Source: an uncultured Thalassolituus sp.
GTDB lineage: Bacteria; Pseudomonadota; Gammaproteobacteria; Pseudomonadales; Oceanobacteraceae
Reading direction: 5' to 3'
Length of the DNA: 14,406 nucleotides
NCBI GenBank assembly: GCA_913054055.1
Contig: CAJXIT010000048.1
Location: forward strand, 1-14,406
Shown: one piece after another, positions 1 through 7,044 of the stretch
Layout of the letters: each line of letters begins with the position of its first letter
Numbering within the stretch: position 1 is the stretch's first letter
Notes under the pieces: generated by a model
Told to the model about the DNA's origin: nothing
The model's input: the letters and a program-made list of their open reading frames with translations, nothing else
Databases searched by the model: none
Made by a program: the position numbers and the translations under genes

Positions 1-405
1 GATAGCGTGAAAGGACGTACCGACATCAATAATGGCATTATAAAAGTCATTGATACATTGGAAATTGATGGGCCCTCTGCAAAATTCGCATCATCCGGTA
101 CGGTTAACTTAAACACGAAAGAATTGAATCAAGAATTATCAGCCACGTTTCCTGTTACCAGTACATTGCCGTTAATGGCGATTATTGCTGGATTTGCTCC
201 GCCTGTTGCAGCATCTTTATTTGTAGGTGAGCGATTAGTAGGTGAAGAAATTGAAAAGTTCACCAGTGCTACTTATAAATTAACCGGGACCTGGGATGCA
301 CCTAATTTAAATTTAATGAAACGTTTTGATAACGATATTGAAGGCAAGCAAAATAAAAGTTTTTGGCATCGAATGAAAGATTTTTTTGGTGTGGGTGAAG
401 AGTGA
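1..405 (+). CDS. yhdP: YhdP/AsmA-like envelope protein, C-terminal fragment
   Basis: Partial gene: the frame is open from the first base and ends at TGA 403-405, giving the last ~134 residues of a protein that is usually over 1,200 residues long. YhdP is a large, inner-membrane-anchored, AsmA-like protein of the periplasm; in E. coli it takes part in moving phospholipids to the outer membrane. The visible part has the family's typical C-terminus: a beta-rich stretch (SGTVNLNTKELNQELSATFP), a hydrophobic segment (about residues 52-80 of the fragment, LPLMAIIAGFAPPVAASLFVG), the GEEIEKFTSATYKLTGTWDAP motif, and a basic/aromatic tail. The stop overlaps the start of the next gene (TGATG), so the two are probably co-transcribed and translationally coupled. 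The family call is firm; the N-terminal part lies outside the window. Confidence 0.85.
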   Translation, partial: DSVKGRTDINNGIIKVIDTLEIDGPSAKFASSGTVNLNTKELNQELSATFPVTSTLPLMAIIAGFAPPVAASLFVGERLVGEEIEKFTSATYKLTGTWDAPNLNLMKRFDNDIEGKQNKSFWHRMKDFFGVGEE

Positions 406-1214
406 TGAAAGCAGCGGTTATTCAAATGACAAGTGGCCGAAACCCAGTAGAAAACTTCGAAAATGCTAAAGCATTGATCGAACAGGCACATCAAGGTGGG
501 GCACGTTTAGTTGTGCTGCCTGAAATGTTTGCTTGTATCGGGGTGGTGAATCAAGTGATGTTGGCTGAAACGTATTTCAGTAAAGATAAAATTGAACATA
601 CCATCGGTGTTTGGGCGAAAGAATATAACCTCTATATTGTGGCTGGCTCAGTACCCTATATTAGCCCTTGCTCTGATAAAGTATTTTCAGCCTGCTTTGT
701 TTTTTCTCCTGAAGGTGAGATCGTCAGTCAATACAATAAAATTCATCTATTTGACGTTAGCGTGGACGACGAGAAGGGCAGTTATAAAGAGTCTAATACT
801 TTTCTTGCAGGTGATTCTGAGGTAATAGCTGAAATTGACGATCAAAAACTGGGTTTAAGTATTTGTTATGATTTAAGGTTTCCTGAGTTGTTTCAGGCTT
901 ATCAAAAGGCAGGTTGTGGTTTGATCACTGTCCCATCTGCCTTTACCTATCAAACAGGCAAGCAGCACTGGGAAATTTTGTTGCGTGCCCGTGCCATCGA
1001 AACTCAAAGCTTTGTTCTGGCGGCTAATCAATCTGGCACCCATGAAGATGGCAGAAAAACATGGGGGCATTCAATGATTGTTTCCCCTCAAGGGGAGGTG
1101 CTTGCTGAAGTGAAAGAGGATGGGCCAGGGGTCGCCATGGCCAAATTGGATTTTATCAGCATGGCAGCCTTTAGAGCCGCCATGCCACTGCAACAGCATA
1201 AACGCTTGTCTTAG
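405..1214 (+). CDS. Nit-family carbon-nitrogen hydrolase (probable deaminated-glutathione amidase)
   Basis: A 269-residue cytoplasmic amidase of the nitrilase superfamily. The catalytic triad is visible: Glu40 (VVLPEMFA), Lys112 (YNKIHLFD) and Cys154 (LSICYDLRFPELF). The KIHLFDV...YKES and ICYDLRFPEL signatures are those of the Nit1/Nit2-like branch, whose characterised members hydrolyse deaminated glutathione, a repair reaction for a transaminase by-product. The exact substrate is inference. I chose ATG 405, which overlaps the yhdP stop by one base (TGATG); a GTG at 402 is in frame and would add one residue. A purine-rich GGTGAAGAG just upstream can serve as ribosome binding site. In many gammaproteobacteria this gene sits between yhdP and tldD; here it is followed by the convergent yjgA with only 20 bases between them and no terminator hairpin that I can see. 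Confidence 0.88.
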   Translation: MKAAVIQMTSGRNPVENFENAKALIEQAHQGGARLVVLPEMFACIGVVNQVMLAETYFSKDKIEHTIGVWAKEYNLYIVAGSVPYISPCSDKVFSACFVFSPEGEIVSQYNKIHLFDVSVDDEKGSYKESNTFLAGDSEVIAEIDDQKLGLSICYDLRFPELFQAYQKAGCGLITVPSAFTYQTGKQHWEILLRARAIETQSFVLAANQSGTHEDGRKTWGHSMIVSPQGEVLAEVKEDGPGVAMAKLDFISMAAFRAAMPLQQHKRLS

Positions 1215-1234
1215 TTTTAAACCCGCATTCTAGC

Positions 1235-1783
1235 CTAGCTGCTGCTTTCATCTTTGTAATGGGATTTTATGCATAAAAACAATTTTCGGGCTGCATTCTT
1301 TCCTGTATTTTTTTCGGCTTCTGGATTGGCTTCTTTCGCTTGCTGTTCTTTCACTGCGTTACGAATTAACGCTCGCAGGTTTTGCATGTCGTTTACAGAA
1401 AACTCATCTGCGAATGCTTTTAGTGCATCGTTACCGTCATTAATTAAACGGTCACGCCATTTTTCTTGCTGATGCAAAATACGGTTATAGACTTCACTGC
1501 TTGGGTTTAATTTATCCAGCGCTTCATTAATCTCATCTAATTCTTCAGAGCGCATAACTCGGCCCACATATTGAAGGTGGCGGCGCTTGGCTTCATTCTT
1601 TTTAATGCGGTGCCACTCTTCTACTGCTTCTAACATGGTGTCAGATAGAGGGATTTTACTTAGCTGCTTTTTAGGTAGCTCACAAATCTTTTTACCCAAC
1701 TCTTGTAAAGCATGCATTTCTCGCTTCACTTGAGATTTACTAGGGCCGGAGTACTCTTCAAATTCTTCTTCAATATCTGTCAT
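1235..1783 (-). CDS. darP: DarP/YjgA, ribosome-associated protein (DUF615)
   Basis: A 182-residue, highly charged, mostly helical cytoplasmic protein. Length and sequence fit the YjgA/DUF615 family (E. coli member 183 residues), including the N-terminal EEFEEYSGPSKSQVKREMHALQ motif and the central EEWHRIKKNEAKRRHLQYVGRVMR motif. E. coli DarP binds pre-50S particles and promotes 50S subunit maturation. The start is ATG 1783, only 8 bases after the mgtE stop (mgtE lies upstream on the same strand), so the two are probably one transcript and expression of darP may depend on the mgtE promoter. In many relatives this gene is near tldD and pmbA; neither is in the window. The gene ends tail-to-tail with the Nit-family gene. 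Confidence 0.9.
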   Translation of the reverse strand: MTDIEEEFEEYSGPSKSQVKREMHALQELGKKICELPKKQLSKIPLSDTMLEAVEEWHRIKKNEAKRRHLQYVGRVMRSEELDEINEALDKLNPSSEVYNRILHQQEKWRDRLINDGNDALKAFADEFSVNDMQNLRALIRNAVKEQQAKEANPEAEKNTGKNAARKLFLCIKSHYKDESSS

Positions 1784-1791
1784 GCTTTACC

Positions 1792-3147
1792 CTACAAATA
1801 AAACCCGGCGGCTAATCCTAAAAAGGCAAAGAAGCCTACAACGTCAGTCACCGTGGTTAATACCACACTGCCTGCAAGGGCGGGGTCAATGTTCATGCGT
1901 TTTAATAATACGGGCAGTAACGCACCGGCAAAGGCAGCTACAACCAGGTTAATAATAATGGCTGCACCAATGATGATGGAGATTTTTAAATCCATAAACC
2001 AAAGGTAGGTAACAATGGCAATGACCAGTGCCCATAAAATACCATTGCTTAAGCCCACTAAAAATTCACGGTTTAATAACCAGCCAACATTTTTTGAATC
2101 AATGTGACCTATGGCATGGCCACGAATCACCAGCGTTAGAGTTTGGCTGCCTGCCACGCCGCCCATACTAGCAACAATGGGCATCAGCACCGCTAACGCC
2201 ACCACTTGATCTATGGTGCCTTGGAATAAGCCAATGACAGCGCTGGCTAAAAATGCGGTTAATAAATTAATGCCTAGCCAAACCGCACGACGGCGACTGG
2301 TTTTAAAAGCGGGGGCAAAGGTGTCTTCATCTTCATCAAGACCGGCCATGCTCATTAACGAGTGATCCGCGTCTTCACGAATAACATCAACCACATCATC
2401 GATGGTGATACGACCAAGTAATTTCCCATTCAGCGCGTCGACTACCGGGGCTGAAACCAAGTCATGACGTTCAAATAATTGCGCCACATCAGAATCTTCC
2501 ATGTCGGCCGGTATGGTGATGACATCTGTGTTCATGACTTCACGAACCGTGGCATCTCCATCGGTGACCAAAATTTTATTGATTGGCAGTAGGCCGATAA
2601 ATTCATCACGACGGTTAACCAATAATAAGTTATCCGTCATGTCGGGAAGGCTTCTATGGCGACGTAAGTAACGCAGCACTACTTCAAGGGTAATATCCGG
2701 CCGCACCGTTACGGTATCGGTGTTCATGAGTCCGCCGGCACTGTCTTCTGGGTAAGATAGCACGGCCTCTACTCGGGCTCGGTCTTGACTGTCCATGGTG
2801 GTCAGAACTTCACGAGTCACGGTATTAGGAAGGTTTTGTAAAAGGTCGGCTACGTCATCAGCGTCTAGGTCAGTCATGGCATTAGCCACTTCCTGAACAC
2901 TCATTTGATTCAATAGCCAAGTTTGAAGTTCATCGCTTAGATGTTGAAGAACTTCACCTTCGTTTTCATCTTCTATTAGCCCCCACAGTAATTTACGTTC
3001 TTTAGGTGGAGACGATTCTAATATATGGGCAACGTCGGCAGGTTGCAGATCGCTGTTGATGATTCGACGGACTTGGGCAAGGGCGCCACTTTCTAACGCG
3101 GCACCTAGGTGCTGAATTTTGTTTAGCTGTTTTTCGCCTCTAGGCAT
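1792..3147 (-). CDS. mgtE: MgtE-family Mg2+ channel
   Basis: A 451-residue inner-membrane Mg2+ channel with the full MgtE architecture: an N-terminal acidic MgtE_N superhelical domain (about residues 10-125), a tandem CBS pair (about 130-255) that senses cytoplasmic Mg2+ in characterised homologues, a linking helix, and a C-terminal membrane domain (about 285-451) with five hydrophobic segments. Asp435 in the VVLTTVTDVVGFF motif matches the conserved Asp of the T. thermophilus MgtE selectivity filter (Asp432). I prefer ATG 3147 because an AAGGGG Shine-Dalgarno sequence (3153-3158 on the minus strand) lies about 6 bases before it; an in-frame TTG at 3153 would add two residues but sits right against that sequence. 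The gene is complete and intact. It is followed at 8 bases by darP. A possible -10 (TACAAT, 3173-3178) without a clear -35 lies upstream. Confidence 0.93.
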   Translation of the reverse strand: MPRGEKQLNKIQHLGAALESGALAQVRRIINSDLQPADVAHILESSPPKERKLLWGLIEDENEGEVLQHLSDELQTWLLNQMSVQEVANAMTDLDADDVADLLQNLPNTVTREVLTTMDSQDRARVEAVLSYPEDSAGGLMNTDTVTVRPDITLEVVLRYLRRHRSLPDMTDNLLLVNRRDEFIGLLPINKILVTDGDATVREVMNTDVITIPADMEDSDVAQLFERHDLVSAPVVDALNGKLLGRITIDDVVDVIREDADHSLMSMAGLDEDEDTFAPAFKTSRRRAVWLGINLLTAFLASAVIGLFQGTIDQVVALAVLMPIVASMGGVAGSQTLTLVIRGHAIGHIDSKNVGWLLNREFLVGLSNGILWALVIAIVTYLWFMDLKISIIIGAAIIINLVVAAFAGALLPVLLKRMNIDPALAGSVVLTTVTDVVGFFAFLGLAAGFYL

Positions 3148-3153
3148 AAGCAA

Positions 3154-3267
3154 CCCCTTGTCTTAGCGCGCAATTGTACCTGTTACGGCACAATCAGGCT
3201 ATGGCTTAAGTGTAGCCTAGTGAGCTGTGAGCTTATGATTTTTCAGGACTTTTTTGTGAAAAGCAGG
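3154..3267. other. mgtE-ptsO intergenic region with a dyad and a tandem repeat
   Basis: A 114-base spacer between the ptsO stop and the mgtE start, both genes on the minus strand. It holds a possible -10 hexamer for mgtE (TACAAT on the minus strand, 3173-3178; no convincing -35), an inverted repeat AGGCTA (3196-3201) / TAGCCT (3213-3218) with an 11-base spacer, and two head-to-tail copies of GTGAGCT (3220-3226 and 3227-3233). No terminator with a GC stem and U-tract is visible after ptsO, so reading through into mgtE is possible. If the -10 is real, the inverted repeat lies in its upstream region and could be an operator. Nothing here resembles the long Mg2+ leader of mgtA. The regulatory reading is speculative. 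Confidence 0.25.
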
Positions 3268-3537
3268 CTATTCTTCTTCGTCAAAGCGGTTGTTGATTAA
3301 ATGAATGATGGCATTCATGGCTGAGGTTTCATCTTCTCCATCGGCCATAATACTGATATCACAGCCTTTACTCGCGGCGAGCATCATCACAGACATAATG
3401 CTTTTACCGTCCACTTCTTTACCGTTGAAACTGATTTTTATTTTGCTAGAGAAAGCCGATGCGGTAGAGACCAGTTTGGCAGCAGCTCGGGCGTGAAGCC
3501 CAAGTTTGTTAATGATGGTAATGTTGTTTTCAATCAT
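3268..3537 (-). CDS. ptsO: NPr, HPr-like phosphocarrier of the nitrogen PTS
   Basis: An 89-residue HPr-fold protein, the usual length. The phosphorylatable histidine is His15 in KLGLHARAAAKL, and Ser46 (GKSIMSVM) aligns with the regulatory serine site of HPr. It carries phosphate from EI-Ntr (PtsP) to EIIA-Ntr (PtsN, three genes upstream in this operon). The HARAAAKL and VDGKSIMSVMMLAASKG variants together with the rapZ/ptsN context favour NPr over sugar-PTS HPr. Start ATG 3537; the ribosome binding site is weak. It is separated from rapZ by an unusually long 130-base spacer for this cluster, which contains two hairpins (3564-3594). PtsP is not in the window. Confidence 0.92.
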   Translation of the reverse strand: MIENNITIINKLGLHARAAAKLVSTASAFSSKIKISFNGKEVDGKSIMSVMMLAASKGCDISIMADGEDETSAMNAIIHLINNRFDEEE

Positions 3538-3563
3538 GGTGTACGAACAGAAGTGACTATATT

Positions 3564-3594
3564 GGCTACCTTAGCCGGACACCTTGTTGGTGTC
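3564..3594 (-). other. two adjacent hairpins in the rapZ-ptsO spacer
   Basis: Two perfect inverted repeats lie back to back with one base between them: GGCTA / TAGCC (3564-3568 and 3572-3576, 3-base loop) and GACACC / GGTGTC (3578-3583 and 3589-3594, 5-base loop). They lie in the 130-base spacer after rapZ and before ptsO. On the minus strand neither is followed by a U-tract, so they do not look like a rho-independent terminator. They could be an RNA processing or stability element, or a protein-binding DNA dyad. Seen directly in the sequence; the function is unknown. Confidence 0.4.
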
Positions 3595-3667
3595 TAGTGT
3601 TTAGCTTGAGAGAAGATCAGGGATGGCAGAGCTGGTCTGAATATTAATCAGTCAATGTGTAAACGGG

Positions 3668-4522
3668 TTATTGGGATAGCTCTCGGTGGCGCAGCTGTAC
3701 ATTGTTATATTGATTCTCATAGTGCTCAAATAAGCGCTCGCTCATGTACACACTGCGGTGCTGCCCACCAGTACAACCAATGCTGACGGTCATGTAAGTA
3801 CGATTATTATCTTGAAACTCTGGTAACCAGCGCTTTAAGAAGTCATCAATATGGGTGAACATATCTTGCACACTGCTTTCACTTTCTAGGAAATTGACCA
3901 CCGGCATGTCTTGCCCAGTGTATTGTCTGAGCTGCGGATCCCAGTATGGGTTTGGTAAACAGCGCACATCAAATACCAGGTCGCTGTTTTTTGGAATACC
4001 GTGTTTGAAGCCAAAGGATTCGAAAAGCAGTGACATTTCATTTCCACGCTTTTGCACCACACGATTTTTGATCATGCTTCGAAGCTGGTGCATGGATAGG
4101 TGAGTCGTGTCGACAGTTAAGTCCGCCATGTCGGCAATGTGTAAAAGTACATCCCCCTCCTGGTTGATGGCCTCCATTAAGGGCACGTCAGGGCCTGTGA
4201 GTGGATGTTTGCGTCGTGTCGCGCTAAATCTTGTGAGTAAGGTATCAGGGTCCGCATCTAAATAGATGATCTCAAGTTGAAATTGTGAGGTATCTAAATT
4301 GTTAACAATATCGGAGAAATTGGCTAAATCAGTTGGGATGTTTCGCGCATCGATACTCACAGCCATACCCGATTCAAGTTCGTTATTAAGCTGTTGTTCA
4401 ATTAAGGTGGGGAGAAGGCCTACTGGTAAATTATCAATACAATAATAACCAAGGTCTTCTAAAACGTTTAACGCCGTACTTTTGCCTGATCCGCTGCGAC
4501 CACTGATAATGACCAGTTTCAT
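3668..4522 (-). CDS. rapZ: RapZ, RNase adapter / nucleotide-binding protein
   Basis: A 284-residue cytoplasmic protein matching full-length RapZ (YvcJ/YhbJ family). The N-terminal P-loop is GRSGSGKS at residues 8-15, followed by the family motif TALNVLEDLGYYCIDNLP. The C-terminal domain carries DVRCLPNPYW and IGCTGGQHRSVYMSERL, the signature of the RNA- and metabolite-binding half. In E. coli, RapZ presents the sRNA GlmZ to RNase E and senses glucosamine-6-phosphate, so it limits GlmS and amino-sugar supply. Whether a GlmZ-like sRNA exists in this organism cannot be told from the window. ATG 4522 has a good AAAGGA ribosome binding site about 5 bases upstream. It lies 71 bases after ptsN and 130 bases before ptsO. 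Confidence 0.94.
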   Translation of the reverse strand: MKLVIISGRSGSGKSTALNVLEDLGYYCIDNLPVGLLPTLIEQQLNNELESGMAVSIDARNIPTDLANFSDIVNNLDTSQFQLEIIYLDADPDTLLTRFSATRRKHPLTGPDVPLMEAINQEGDVLLHIADMADLTVDTTHLSMHQLRSMIKNRVVQKRGNEMSLLFESFGFKHGIPKNSDLVFDVRCLPNPYWDPQLRQYTGQDMPVVNFLESESSVQDMFTHIDDFLKRWLPEFQDNNRTYMTVSIGCTGGQHRSVYMSERLFEHYENQYNNVQLRHRELSQ

Positions 4523-4593
4523 AATATTCCTTTGTTATGCTGATGTGTGATCTAACGGATTAATTTCAATTCAGTCTAAGGCAGTGGCGATAA

Positions 4594-5046
4594 TTATTGA
4601 ATCACTTTTTGATATAAGTCTTCGCTGGAGGTAGCCTGGCGTAACGTATTACGGAAGTCTCCATCATTAAATTTTTGTGCAAGCATGCTTAATGTTTGCA
4701 AGTGCTGTTCAGTGGCTTCTTCTGGCACTAGTAAGACAAACACAATATCCACTGGCTTTCGGTCAATGGCATCAAAATCCACCGCTTGGTCTAATACAAA
4801 AAGCGCTCCCAAGGTGTCGTCACATTCTTGAAGCCGGCTGTGGGGAATGGCAATGCCTTCACCAATGCCTGTGCTGCCCAGTTTTTCTCGGGCGATGAGC
4901 TTTTCATAAATTTCATCTGATTGAGAATCATCGATTTTGTCTGCAAGAAAACCGCTTATGTACTCAATGACGCGTTTTTTGCTGGTACATTGCGCACCCA
5001 GTAGGGTGCGCTCCGGTGTTAATATTTGAGAAATGCTTGAGCTCAT
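4594..5046 (-). CDS. ptsN: EIIA-Ntr, nitrogen PTS regulatory phosphoacceptor
   Basis: A 150-residue single-domain EIIA of the fructose/mannitol-type fold, the usual EIIA-Ntr length. The phosphoacceptor His69 is in the signature GSTGIGEGIAIPHSR, and the conserved EQHLQTLSMLAQKF helix lies near the C-terminus. It receives phosphate from NPr and, in studied bacteria, regulates K+ transport, sensor kinases and other targets depending on its phosphorylation state. Start ATG 5046 lies 5 bases after the hpf stop, so the two are very likely co-transcribed; the ribosome binding site is weak and coupling is probable. No unusual substitutions seen. Confidence 0.94.
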   Translation of the reverse strand: MSSSISQILTPERTLLGAQCTSKKRVIEYISGFLADKIDDSQSDEIYEKLIAREKLGSTGIGEGIAIPHSRLQECDDTLGALFVLDQAVDFDAIDRKPVDIVFVLLVPEEATEQHLQTLSMLAQKFNDGDFRNTLRQATSSEDLYQKVIQ

Positions 5047-5051
5047 GAGGG

Positions 5052-5357
5052 TTAGTGAGTGCTTCCGTTTCGGTGATTCATGGTCTTTTCTTTGTGCTTA
5101 AGCAACTGACGGTCAAGCTTGTCTGTCATGCCATCAATGGCAGCATACATGTTATCGTCGTCTGCGTTTGCGTGCAGATCGGCGCCAGCTGCATGAATAG
5201 TGGCTTCAGCTTTTTGCGTTTGTTTTTCAACGGTTAATGTTACTTGAACATTGGTTATGTTGTCGAAGTGTCTTTCTAGCTTTTCGACCTTTGTATGAAC
5301 ATAGTCTTTCAGGGCTTGAGTGACTTCAACATGGTGGCCGCTGATATTGATTTGCAT
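5052..5357 (-). CDS. hpf: short-form ribosome hibernation promoting factor
   Basis: A 101-residue protein of the HPF/YfiA family, the short form without the C-terminal dimerisation domain of long HPF. The beta-alpha-beta fold is recognisable: MQINISGHHVEVTQALKDYV, then the helix KVEKLERHFDNI, the strand VQVTLTVEKQTQKAEATIH, and the conserved DDDNMYAAIDGMTDKLDRQLLKHKEK helix. Short HPF binds in the 30S decoding groove and, with RMF, forms 100S dimers in stationary phase. Start ATG 5357 has a good TAGGAG ribosome binding site. It lies between rpoN and ptsN, its normal place. A hairpin and a sigma-S-like -10 element upstream (see 5376-5422) suggest growth-phase control of its own. Confidence 0.93.
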   Translation of the reverse strand: MQINISGHHVEVTQALKDYVHTKVEKLERHFDNITNVQVTLTVEKQTQKAEATIHAAGADLHANADDDNMYAAIDGMTDKLDRQLLKHKEKTMNHRNGSTH

Positions 5358-5375
5358 AGATGGCTCCTACCGTTG

Positions 5376-5394
5376 GCACCCCAGAATAGGGTGC
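5376..5394 (-). other. hairpin in the probable hpf 5' leader
   Basis: A perfect 6-base inverted repeat, GCACCC (5376-5381) / GGGTGC (5389-5394), with a 7-base loop, lying about 10 bases upstream of the hpf Shine-Dalgarno sequence on the minus strand. It has no U-tract after it, so it is not a terminator. It could affect translation or the stability of the hpf message. The structure is read from sequence; any role is inference. Confidence 0.35.
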
Positions 5395-5413
5395 GTTAAT
5401 TAGCTGATAACCT

Positions 5414-5422
5414 TTAGTATAG
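5414..5422 (-). promoter_or_regulatory. possible sigma-S-type -10 element for hpf
   Basis: On the minus strand the spacer between rpoN and hpf reads CTATACTAA, close to the extended -10 preferred by sigma-S (CTATACTTAA). No good -35 hexamer is found 16-18 bases upstream, which is common for sigma-S promoters. It would give a leader of roughly 50 bases before the hpf start. HPF is a stationary-phase factor in known species, which makes this plausible but not shown. Confidence 0.3.
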
Positions 5423-5459
5423 GCTACCCGCGAAAACCGGGGCTAACTTAAATCAATCT

Positions 5460-6974
5460 TTAAACTAGCCTTTTGCGCTCATTAGAAGGCGGTATTTGCA
5501 TGGCTTCTCGGTATTTCGCTACCGTACGCCTTGCAACCTTAATGCCTTCTTCTTCTAACATAGTGGCAATTTTGCTGTCACTGAGTGGTTTTTTAGCACT
5601 TTCCACTGCGATAAGCTTCTTGATCATGGCTCTAATGGCCGTTGATGAGCACTCTCCACCACTGGTGGTGCTCACATGGCTTGAGAAGAAGTATTTCAAC
5701 TCAAATATGCCTCTAGGTGTATGCATATATTTTTGCGTGGTGACCCGTGAAATGGTGGACTCATGCATGCCGACGGCTTCTGCAATATCGTGCAGTACCA
5801 AAGGTTTCATGGCTTCGTCACCCTGCTCAAAGAAGTCCAATTGGAACTCCACGATTTTGGTGGCCACTTTTAATAGGGTTTCATTACGGCTTTGAATGCT
5901 TTTTAAGAACCAACGTGCTTCTTGCAAGTGGTCTTTGATGAAATTGTTATCGGCACTGGAGTCAGCACGCTTCACCATGGACGCATATTGCTCGTTAATG
6001 CGCAGTTTCGGCGCAATCTCTGGGTTTAACTCCACTCGCCAATCTTCTTTCACTTGGCGCACAATCACGTCAGGAATCACATATTCACTGGCTTGAGGGT
6101 CGATTTGTGATCCTGGGCGCGGATTCAGTTCTTGAATGCCGCGAATCACGGTTTTCAGCTCTTCTTCTTTGACCTTTAGCTTGCGCATTAGGCTGGCGTA
6201 ATCTTTAGAGCCCAATAGGTCGATGTGATTATCAATGAGCTTTTGTGCCAGAGGTAACCAAGGGGTGTCTTGTGGTAGCTGGCGTAATTGAATGGATAGG
6301 CACTCTTGTAGGTCGCGAGCACCCACGCCGCTGGGCTCAAAATATTGAATACGGTGTAACACCGCTTCTACTTCGTCCAGTTCAAGCTCAAGTTCTGGGT
6401 CAAGGCTGTTAAGTATGTCGTCTAGTTCAACCTTAAGGTAACCATCATCGTCTATGCCCTCAATAACGTTAATGGCAATTAGGCGGTCATTATCTGACAT
6501 AGGGGTTAGGTTTAGCTGCCACAGTAGGTGGTCTTGTAAATCGTCGGTGGTGCCGTTGCGACTATCGAAATCAAAATCTTCGCTGGGGCCACTGCTGCTA
6601 TTGCTCATGGAGTCGGTAGAGCCCGTACTCGCAGACGCTTGCCAAGTATCGTCCCAGTCACTGTCTGTAGGAAGGTCGTCAGGTATGTTTTCTGACCAAT
6701 CATTATCCGCCACAGGGTCGTCGGTGACAGCTTCTTGAGCGCTGGATACTTCTTCAGCTGTGCTGGATTCAGCGGCTTCAGATTGAGTGGATTGATCCGC
6801 AGGGGCATCCCCTTCAAATTCTTCATCCACGTCTAACAGAGGGTTGGAATCTAGGGCGTTTTGAATTTCTTGTTGTAGGTCAAGCGTGGAAAGCTGTAAT
6901 AGTCTTATGGCCTGTTGCAGCTGGGGGGTCATGGTCAGCTGCTGACCCATTTTTAATTGAAGCGAAGCTTTCAT
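5460..6974 (-). CDS. rpoN: RNA polymerase sigma-54 factor
   Basis: A complete 504-residue sigma-54, slightly longer than the E. coli protein (477). Region I is the Gln/Leu-rich N-terminus (residues 1 to about 50, LKMGQQLTMTPQLQQAIRLLQ) that interacts with AAA+ activators. Region II (about 55-145) is a very acidic, Ser/Thr-rich, low-complexity linker, and accounts for the extra length. The core-binding domain follows (about 145-340), then the helix-turn-helix (HDIAEAVGMHESTISRV), and the RpoN box ARRTVAKYRE (about 481-490) that contacts the -24 promoter element. Start ATG 6974; the ribosome binding site is weak. It lies 70 bases after lptB, its usual neighbour. It directs transcription of nitrogen, motility and other genes that need enhancer-binding activators. 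Confidence 0.96.
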   Translation of the reverse strand: MKASLQLKMGQQLTMTPQLQQAIRLLQLSTLDLQQEIQNALDSNPLLDVDEEFEGDAPADQSTQSEAAESSTAEEVSSAQEAVTDDPVADNDWSENIPDDLPTDSDWDDTWQASASTGSTDSMSNSSSGPSEDFDFDSRNGTTDDLQDHLLWQLNLTPMSDNDRLIAINVIEGIDDDGYLKVELDDILNSLDPELELELDEVEAVLHRIQYFEPSGVGARDLQECLSIQLRQLPQDTPWLPLAQKLIDNHIDLLGSKDYASLMRKLKVKEEELKTVIRGIQELNPRPGSQIDPQASEYVIPDVIVRQVKEDWRVELNPEIAPKLRINEQYASMVKRADSSADNNFIKDHLQEARWFLKSIQSRNETLLKVATKIVEFQLDFFEQGDEAMKPLVLHDIAEAVGMHESTISRVTTQKYMHTPRGIFELKYFFSSHVSTTSGGECSSTAIRAMIKKLIAVESAKKPLSDSKIATMLEEEGIKVARRTVAKYREAMQIPPSNERKRLV

Positions 6975-7020
6975 AGGTTACTGCTTAATTCCGTAGCAAT
7001 GTATTTGCTGGGTAGATGTT

Positions 7021-7044
7021 TCTTGTTAGTTAGAATATACAAGA
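7021..7044 (-). promoter_or_regulatory. inverted repeat and possible rpoN promoter in the lptB-rpoN spacer
   Basis: Immediately after the lptB stop there is a perfect 6-base inverted repeat, TCTTGT (7021-7026) / ACAAGA (7039-7044), with a 12-base spacer. Overlapping it on the minus strand is a -10-like TATATT (7034-7039), with ATGACT (4/6 match to TTGACA) 16 bases upstream inside the end of lptB. This could be a promoter that lets rpoN be expressed apart from the lpt genes, with the dyad as an operator. No U-tract follows. Weak evidence. Confidence 0.25.

Noticed and set aside
273..494. 73-residue minus-strand frame across the yhdP-nit junction
   Set aside because: It is antisense to two confidently identified genes and shows no family resemblance.
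1215..1234. Possible shared terminator between the convergent nit and darP genes
   Set aside because: Only 20 bases are available and no GC-rich inverted repeat is present there or just inside the gene ends.
5374..5390. TGGCAC upstream of hpf resembling a sigma-54 -24 element
   Set aside because: The required GC of the -12 element (TTGC) is not found at the right distance (the sequence there is AATA), and it lies on the strand that reads away from hpf.
3196..5446. Recurrent GGCTA/TAGCC motifs in three spacers (3197-3217, 3564-3576, 5422-5446)
   Set aside because: The shared core is only 5 bases, spacing and flanks differ, and the arrangement is compatible with chance; not enough for a repeat family.
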